The position numbers were made by a program, and so were the translations under genes. This document shows, one piece after another, positions 56,285 to 64,000 of a stretch of 64,000 bases of DNA. The stretch is from the NCBI GenBank assembly GCA_963662175.1, contig OY759223.1:4311549-4375548 (forward strand). The letters are read 5' to 3'. Each line of letters starts with the position of its first letter. Position 1 is the stretch's first letter. The stretch comes from Aradus depressus (taxonomy: Eukaryota > Arthropoda > Insecta > Hemiptera > Aradidae). Below the pieces are notes generated by a model that searched no databases, had not been told where the DNA came from, and saw only the letters and a list, made by a program, of their open reading frames with translations.

Positions 56285-56588
56285 ATTGTGACTCATCCCC
56301 GGGCTATAACTTCGAGATCACATCGCCAACAATCAGAGCGCTCTATTGTCACTCTGGAGAACATGAGCCACACTCCACTGTAGGAGTCCTAAATTTTGTC
56401 TACTGTACACTTTTATTTACCAATGGTAGAGGTCAATAACGAATACCTGACATCGTACAGGTTCGGGACCATCACTTAACGTCCCAACCGAAGGACGGCG
56501 TGCTCAAGTTTATTTTACCTCCTAGATGAAAACCCGCGAACTTGAGCTCAGTAAGCAAACATGCATACCACTGAGCTACCAGCGCCCA
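56285..56588 (-). mobile_element. SINE split by the hAT element
   Basis: Head and body of the main SINE in reverse; its tail (TTGGTTGGTAATTGTGAC) lies on the other side of the hAT at 53309-53326. Variants such as CATCCCCGGGCTATAACTTC are shared with the plus-oriented copy at 51745-51976, indicating they are inverted duplicates. Confidence 0.85.
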
Positions 56589-56643
56589 AGATACACTATT
56601 AAATATTATATCATAAAAATAATACAATATTGTATATTTATTA

Positions 56644-59414
56644 CTAGCAGTAATACCCGGCGTTGCCCGGGGAACTTTGACTTTTCTACTATTATCTCCT
56701 ATAAGTCTTTTAAATTCTTCAACAGTACATTCATGATGTTATAATTTTTAATTATTCATACGGAATAAGGCTTATAGTCCTTCAACGTCAAACACCCCAG
56801 CTAGTAAGTTTTTAGGACCCCTGGGCATCACAGCTAGTATGCGTCTTTCAACGGCGGAAACCACAGATAGTGAATACTTAGCATCGCTGGACATCCTAGC
56901 CAGTGCGTACTTAAGAACGCTATTGACCGCAGCTAGTAAATGCCTTGCAACAGCGGACCCCACAGCGAATACATAGTTACTACTACTACATGTGCAATTC
57001 ATGCCAATCCGCTTACCCTTTAACAGTACATTCATGATGTTATAATTTTCAATTATTCATACGGAATAAGGCTTATAGTCCTTCAGCTGTTGTAACGCTA
57101 GTAAGTTTTTAGGACCCCTGGGCACCACAGCTAGTATGCGCCTTTCAACGGCGGAAGCCACACCTAGTGAATACTTAGCATCGCTGGACGTCCTAGTCAG
57201 TGCGTACTTAAGAACGTTTGTGACCACAGCTAGTATGTGGCTTGCAACGCTGAGCACCACAGCTAGTACGTAGTTGGGAATGCTGGGCATCATAGCTAGT
57301 ATGTGCCTTGCGACGGCGGACCCAACAGCTAGTACGTAGTTAGGAACGCTGGGCATCACAGCTATTAAGTGCCTTGCAACAGCGGACCCCACAGCTAGTA
57401 TGTAGTTAAATACGCTGGGCATTACAGTTAGTAAGTGCTTTGCAACAGCGAACTTCACAGCTAGTACGTTTTTAGGAACGCTGGGCCCTACAGGTAGTAG
57501 GTGCCTTGCAACTGCGGACCCCACAGCTAGTACCTACGTAGTTAAATACGCTGGGCCACACTGCTAGCGCCTTGCAACAGCAGACCCCACAGCTAGTACG
57601 TAATTAGGAACGCTGGGCATCACAGCTAGTAAATGTCTTGTAGGTGCCTTGCAACAGCGAACCCCACAGCCAGTACATAGTTAGGAACGCTGGGGCTGAG
57701 CACTACAGTTAGTAAGTGCCTTGCAACAGCGGACCCCACAGCTAGTACGATATTAGGAACGCTGGGCATCACAGCTAGTAAATGTCTTGCAACAGTGAAC
57801 CCCACAGCGAATACATAGTTACTACTACTACATGTGAAATTCATGACAATCCGATTACCCTTCAATGATTCAGCATTATTTTTATGCTTAGCCCCCCCTC
57901 CCAAATTTTTAAAATGTCACATAGTGTATTTTTTTATTTGACCATCAAGAATACTACATGTGAAATTTCGTGACAATCCGATCATCCGTTAGCGACCTAT
58001 CACTATCTTCAAATTTAGGCCTACCCCCATAACCCCCCTCCCGTTCACAATTTTTTGACGTCACACACCCTATTTTTCTATTTGGCCTTTATGAATACTT
58101 CATGTGAAATTTCGTGACAATCCGATCATCCGTTAATGACATCACAATACTTATACTTAGGCCCCCATCAACCCACCCTCCCGTTCAAAATTTTGTGACA
58201 TATACACTCTATATTTCTATTTGGCTTTTAATAATACTACATGTGAAATTCCATGACAATACGACCAACCGTTAATGAGCTAGCACTATATTTATACTTA
58301 GGCCCCCCCGCCACAACCCCCCCTCCCGTAAACAATTTTGAGCCGTCACACCGCCTATTTTTCTATTTGGCCTCTAGGAATACTACATGTGAAATTTCGT
58401 GACAATCCGATCATCCGTTAATGACTTATCACTATACTTATACTTAGGCCCCCATCAACCCACCCTCCCGTTCAAAATTTTGTGACATATACACCCTATA
58501 TTTCTATTTGGCTTTTAAGAATACTACATGTGAAATTCCATGACAATACGACCAACCGTTATTGAGCTACCGCCATATTTATACTTAGGTCCCCCCGCCA
58601 CTACCCCCCCTCCCGTACAAAATTTTGAGCCGTTACACCGCCTATTTTTTTATTTGGTCTTCAGGAATACTACATGTGAAACTTTGTGACAATTCGATCA
58701 ACCGTTAATGAGCTAGCTCTATATTTATACTTAGGCCCCCCCACAACCCCCCCTCCCGTTCAAAACTTTGGGACGCCACACACCTTTTTTTCCTATTTGG
58801 CTTTTAAAAATACTACGTGAAATTTCATGACGATTCGCCCATTAGTTAATGAGTTAGCTCTATATTTATACTTAGGCCCCCCCACAACCCCCCCTCCCGT
58901 TCAAAACTTTGGGACGCCACACACCTTTTTTTCCTATTTGGCTTTTAAAAATACTACATGTGAAATTTCATGACGATTCGCCCATTAGTTATTATGTTAG
59001 CACTATTTATATACTTAGGCCCCCCTTACAACCCCCCCTCCCGATCAAAACTTTGGGACGCCACACACCTTATTTTTCTATTTGGCCTTCAGGAATACTC
59101 CATGTGAAATTTCGTGACAATCCGACCAACCGTTAAAGAATTAGCTCTATATTTATACTTAGGCCCCCCCACAACCCCCCCTCCCGTTCAAAACTTTGGG
59201 ACGCCACACACCTTTTTTTTCCTATTTGGCTTTTAAAAATACTACATGTGAAATTTCATGACGATTCGCCCATTAGTTAATGAGTTAGCTCTATATTTAT
59301 ACTTAGGCCCCTACATGTGAAGTTTCATGAAGATCCGTCCAGCCGATTGGGCGTGATGCTGGTACAAACATACAAACAAACAAACAAACCCCGTTTCAGC
59401 TTTATTAATATAAA
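56644..59414 (-). mobile_element. Non-autonomous Helitron B
   Basis: On minus: 5' end TTTATATTAATAAAGCTG (the usual TC has become TT), TTTG repeats, about eleven 143-bp units (57830-59320), the 33/66-bp minisatellite (56790-57830) and the 3' hairpin with CTAG at 56647-56644, followed by T. The 3' region is duplicated internally: the GTTATAATTTTCAATTATTC segment is found at both about 56738 and 57038. Confidence 0.9.
57057..57524 (-). repeat. Minisatellite ORF of Helitron B
   Basis: 155 codons of the same 11-residue alternation (GSAVARHL, MPSVPNYV), ending DYKPYSV at the same stop as in copies A and C. A separate stretch (57904-57626) carries the upstream end with SSSNYVFAVGFTVARHLLAV. Confidence 0.85.
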
Positions 59415-59559
59415 TTATATCACAATGTACACAAGTTTTAATTTGTGTTCATATCTATACATACATCTTTTTTTTTTTTGGCATTTTTCTTCCATAGTGG
59501 ATCGGTGTCACCATATTTAAAGTCAGTCTGAACGTTGTGCTGACGTTGGCATAATCCGA

Positions 59560-60924
59560 AACCAGCACACTCTATGGCTCTGTCAGTTAACAAATAATAA
59601 ATCTATAAACCGTTAAAAAGCAAGAAATTTGAAGAATGGAGTCTACCGAGCTCAGGATCGCCACTTAGAAATCTAGCTGAGGCACTTAGGTCAGATGTTT
59701 TAATCGGGAAGTTAAAAATAACTTTGAGCACTTCGTCCTTCGGATGGGACATTAAGCGATGATCCAGGGCTTTTTCGAATGTGAGGTACTCGATAATGAG
59801 ACGTATGTTATGTAAATAAACCTGGGTAGGTCAATTTCCACTTAGGTTGAAAGCCTTGAGCACGTCGTCCTTCGGATGGGACTTTCCGGATATATCTGAA
59901 TCTGTAGTATCAGTTTTAACAATTATTAAGCCTATAAACCGTTAAATAGCGCGAATTTTTTGAAAAACGTTTTCATTTTGATTTTTGTGTGGGGTTCAGA
60001 TAATCCGGTCGTTCTCTATCAGTTTTAACAAATATTTAATCTATAAACCGTTAAAAAGCGAGAAATTTGAAGAATGGAGTCTACCGAGCTCAGGATCGCC
60101 ACTTACAAATCTAGCTGAGGCACTTAGGTCAGATGTTTCAATCGGGAAGTTAAAAAACACTTTGAGCACGTCGTCCTTCGGATGGGACTTTAAGCGATGA
60201 TCCAGGGCTTTTTCGAATGTGAGGTACTCGATAATGAGACGTATGTTATGTAAATAAACCTGGGTAGGTGAAATATCACTTAGGTTGAAAATAGCCTTGA
60301 GCACGTCGTCCTTCGGATGGGACTTTCCGGATAAATCTGAATCTCTCGTATCAGTTTTAACAATTATTAAGCCTATAAACCGTTAAATAGCGTGAATTTT
60401 TTGAAAAACATTTTTATTTTGATTTTTGTGTAGGATTCAGATAATCCGGTCGTTCTCTATCAGTTTTAACAAATATTAAATCGATAAACCGTTAAAAAGC
60501 GAGAAATTTCAAGAATGGAGTCCACCGAGCTCAGGATCGCCACTTAGAAATCTAGCTGAGGCACTTAGGTCAGATGTTTCAATCGGGAAGTTAAAAAACA
60601 CTTTGAGCATGTCGTCCTTCGGATGGGACTTTAAGCGATGATCCAGGGCTTTTTCGAATGTGAGGTACTCGATAATGAGACGTATGTTATGTAAATAAAC
60701 CTGGTTAGGTGAAATTTCACTTAGTTTGAAAATAGCCTTGAGGACGTCGTCCGTCGGATGGGACTTTTCGGATATATCTGATTCTGTCGTATCAGTTTTA
60801 ACAATTATTAAGCCTATAAACCGTTAAATAGCGTGAATTTTTTGAAAAACATTTTTATTTTGATTTTAGTGTAGGATTCAGATAATCCGGTCGTATTCTA
60901 TCAGTTTTAACAAATATTAAATCT
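59560..60924. repeat. About 440-bp satellite, three units, with SINE-derived segments
   Basis: The start motif (CAGTTTTAACAAATATTAAATC or variant) recurs at 59583, 60019, 60460 and 60901, giving periods of 436, 441 and 441 bp. Each unit includes two stretches like the main SINE body (GAGCACGTCGTCCTTCGG and GGTACTCGATAATGAG) fused to unrelated sequence with ATAAACCGTTAAA. The fourth unit is cut by Helitron C. Confidence 0.9.
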
Positions 60925-63205
60925 ATAGCAGTTATACCCGGCGTTGCCCGGGGAACTTTGATTTTTCTCCCAATATCTTCTATAACGCTATTCAGTTCCT
61001 CGACAGTACATTCATGATGTTATAATTTTCAATTATTCATACGGAATAAGGCTTATAGTCCTTCAGCTGTTGTAACGCTAGTAAGTTTTTAGGACCCCTG
61101 GGCACCACAGCTAGTATGCGCCTTTCAACGGCGGAAGCCACACCTAGTGAATACTTAGCATCGCTGGACGTCCTAGTCAGTGCGTACTTAAGAACGTTTG
61201 TGACCACAGCTAGTATGTGGCTTGCAACGCTGAGCACCACAGCTAGTACGTAGTTGGGAATGCTGGGCATCATAGCTAGTATGTGCCTTGCGACGGCGGA
61301 CCCAACAGCTAGTACGTAGTTAGGAACGCTGGTCACCACAGCTAGTATGTGCCTCGCAACAGCGGACCCCACAGCTAGTACGAAGTTAGGAACGCTGGGC
61401 ATCACAGCTATTAAGTGCCTTGCAACAGCGGACCCCACAGCTAGTATGTAGTTAAATACGCTGGGCATTACAGTTAGTAAGTGCTTTGCAACAACGGACC
61501 CCACAGCTAGTTCGAAGTTAGGAACGCTGGGCACTACAGCTAGTAAATGCCTTGCAACAACGGACCCCACAGCTAGTACGATATTAGGAACCCTGGGCAT
61601 CACAGCTAGTATGCTTTTGCAACGACGGACCCCACAGCTAGTACGTTTTTAGGAACGCTGGGCCCTACAGGTAGTAGGTGCCTTGCAACTGCGAACCCCA
61701 CAGATAGTATGTAGTTAGAACCACAGGGCATCACAGCTAGTATGAGTTTTGCAACGGCGGACCCCACAGCTAGTACCTACGAGTGAAATACGCTGGGCCA
61801 CACTGCTAGCGCTTTGCAACAGCAGACCCCACAGCTAGTACGTAATTAGAAACGCTGGGCATTACAGCTAGTAAATGTCTTATAGGTGCCTTGCAACAGC
61901 GAACCCCACAGCCAGTACATAGTTAGGAACGCTGGGGCTGAGCACTACAGCTAGTAAGTACCTTGCAACAGCGGACCCCACAGCTAGTACGATATTAGGA
62001 ACGCTGGACATCACAGCTAGTAAATGTCTTGCAACAGTGAACCCCACAGCGAATACATAGTTACTACTACTACATGTGAAATTCATGACAATCCCATTCA
62101 TGACAATACGATCAACCGTTAATGAGCTAGCTCTATATTTATACTTAGTCCCCCCCCCCCTCAACCCCGCCACCCGTTCAAAACTTCGGGACGCCACACT
62201 CCTTATTTTTCTATTTGGCCTTCAGGAATAATATATGCGAAATTTCGTGACAATACGACCAACCGTTAATGAGCTAACTCTATATGTATATTTAGCCCCC
62301 CCCACAACCCTCCTTCCTGTTCAAAATTTTGGGCCGTCACACACCTAATATTTCTATTTGACCTTTAGGAATATTACATGTGAAATTTCATGACAATTCG
62401 ACCATTAGTTAATGAGTTAGCACTATTTATATACGTAGGCCCCCCTTACAACCCCCCCTCCCGATCAAAACTTTGGGACGCCACACACCTTATTTTTCTA
62501 TTTGGCCTTCAGGAATACTCCATGTGAAATTTCGTGACAATCCGACCAACCGTTAAAGAATTAGCTCTATATTTATACTTAGGCCCTCCTTACAACCCCC
62601 CCTCCCGTTCAAAACTTTGGGACGCCACACACCTTTTTTTCCTATTTGGCTTTTAAAAATACTACATGTGAAATTTCATGACGATTCGCCCATTAGTTAA
62701 TGAGTTAGCTCTATATTTATACTTAGGCCCCCCCACAACCCCCCCCCCCCTCCCGTTCAAAACGTTGGGACGCCACACACCTTTTTTTCCTACTTGGCTT
62801 TTAAAAATACTACATGTGAAATTTCATGACGATTCGACCATTAGTTAATGTGTTAGCACTATTTATATACTTAGGCCCCCCTTACAACCCCCCCTCCCGT
62901 TCAAAACTTTGGGACGCCACACACCTTTTTTTCCTGTTCGGCTTTTAAAAAGACTACGTGTGAAATTTCATGACAATTCGCCCATTAGTTAATGAGTTAG
63001 CACTATTTATATACTTAGGCCCCCCTTACAACCCCCCCTCCCGATCAAAATTTTGGGACGCCACATAGCCTATTATTCAATCGGGCTCAAAATAATGCTA
63101 CATGGGAAGTTTCATGAAGATCCGTCCAGCGGTTTGGGCGTGATGCTGGAACAAACATACATACAAACAAACAAACAAACCCCGTTTCAGCTTTATTAAT
63201 ATAGA
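60925..63205 (-). mobile_element. Non-autonomous Helitron C
   Basis: On minus: 5' end TCTATATTAATAAAGCTG at 63205 after a host A, TTTG repeats, about seven 143-bp units (62080-63110), the minisatellite (61040-62060) and the hairpin GGGCAACGCCGGGTATAACTG. The 3' terminus reads CTAT rather than CTAG, either mutated or shortened by about three bases against the satellite sequence in which it lies. Confidence 0.9.
61037..61603 (-). repeat. Minisatellite ORF of Helitron C
   Basis: 188 open codons of the 11-residue alternation, ending LQQLKDYKPYSV as in copy B. The last 300 bp of copies B and C are identical or nearly so. The upstream end lies at 62197-61880 with SSSNYVFAVGFTVARHLLAV. Confidence 0.85.
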
Positions 63206-64000
63206 TAACAAATCTAATTTACTAGACAAACTAAGTTAATTATTAAAGTAAACTAAATTAACTACTGATTTTATAAGTAAACTATCAGGTTACCGGAGTG
63301 ACTTTAAGCAGGTTAGTAATATTATCTGCCCGGTTAGTAACTTACATTTTAAAGATTTTCAGGTCGGTAGTTTGTCCGATCTTGAACACGCGATCTTGAG
63401 CGCAGTAAGTAAGCACGCATACCACTGAGCTACTGGGCGATATCCTACCCTGGACTGAGAAAAATTGTAAATTTTTTTCCAAAACTGAAGGAAGAGAGAG
63501 GTAGTTCTAAGAAGTAATACGAAAATTAGTTCGTTGTTCAGCTTCCAGGAAAACTAGCCGTCACCGGAAACGTTTGTTTACGTTTTCACTCACAACTAAG
63601 AAGTAAACATTATTTGAAAACAAATAATGGGAAACTTTTCATTTTAGTTTTTTCCGTGTGACAAAAATGGTACTCATAAAAATAAAAGACGCTGTCTTCC
63701 CTATTTCTACACGTTCATCGGCATGATGTACCTGTGAACAAAAAAAAAATGGGTCAATATAAACTTTTTTTGCATTCAAACCCGTCCAGGAAAACCGTGG
63801 ACGAAAAATATTTTCATAAATCTTAGATCCCAGGTAACATTATATAAATTTGATTGATGCAAAAAACATTGTACAGAAGCTAGAAAAAATCAAAATGTAA
63901 ATTTTTTCCCTAGGTACAACAGGTTCCCCTACAGTGTAGCGGTTAAAGGAATACTGGCAGTTATAGGTATATTCCAGTATTGCTTTAACAGCTATACTGT
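63206..64000. other. Right edge: SINE head fragment and unassigned sequence
   Basis: A reverse SINE head (63361-63438: CGCGATCTTGAGCGCAG, then CCACTGAGCTACTGGGCG) is the only clear feature. Near 63680 AAATAAAAGACGCTGTCTTCCC resembles the outer end of the foldback element at 42882. The rest has no recognisable gene. Confidence 0.5.

Noticed and set aside
59985..60304. 71- and 87-codon ORFs on opposite strands
   Set aside because: They lie in the 440-bp satellite and are broken in neighbouring units.

Overview
This window looks like AT-rich, repeat-dense arthropod nuclear DNA, probably insect and possibly hemipteran; the lineage is not resolved. The grounds are two-exon genes for very short secreted proteins with TATA/CAGT-type promoters, BEL/Pao, Jockey, Tc1, hAT, Helitron and Transib-like elements, and SINE tails made of AACCT, the complement of the arthropod telomere motif TTAGG. 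There are no bacterial-type operons, rRNA genes, functional tRNA genes or CRISPR arrays. All comparisons were made by eye.

The only genes I trust are six small paralogues, all on the minus strand, at 3396-4550, 8603-9972, 18947-20506, 25053-27048, 35904-38006 and 51396-52726. Each has a 7-codon first exon, a phase-0 GTAAGT intron and a second exon that completes a signal peptide. Each mature protein carries a KK(Q/D)VLL motif near its start. They form group A (genes 1 and 4, Tyr/Gly/Ala-rich, 64-65 aa), group B (genes 2, 3 and 5, with repeats of the type YSAGYIPxx, 93-121 aa) and a divergent gene 6 (87 aa). Shared flanks and intron pieces show that groups A and B spread by segmental duplication. 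Every intron also holds at least one SINE.

The rest is mostly repeats. A tRNA-derived SINE occurs about 24 times, several copies with perfect 12-14 bp target duplications. A 69-bp array with tRNA box-B sequence (15.8-18.0 kb) is split by a miniature BEL/Pao element with identical 84-bp LTRs. Other parts include arrays of 27, 53, 102 and 25 bp; a Tc1 relic (28-29 kb); a Transib-like MITE with CACAGTG ends and CGCCG target duplications (39840-40327); a foldback element with two hammerhead-ribozyme-like motifs (42.9-43.9 kb); a broken Jockey LINE (45883-48730); and two hAT-type MITEs.

The right-hand end (53.3-63.2 kb) is dominated by three related non-autonomous Helitrons. One sits exactly between an A and a T inside a hAT transposase remnant, and that hAT sits inside a SINE. 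All three Helitrons carry a 33/66-bp minisatellite that stays open in one frame and ends at the same stop codon.
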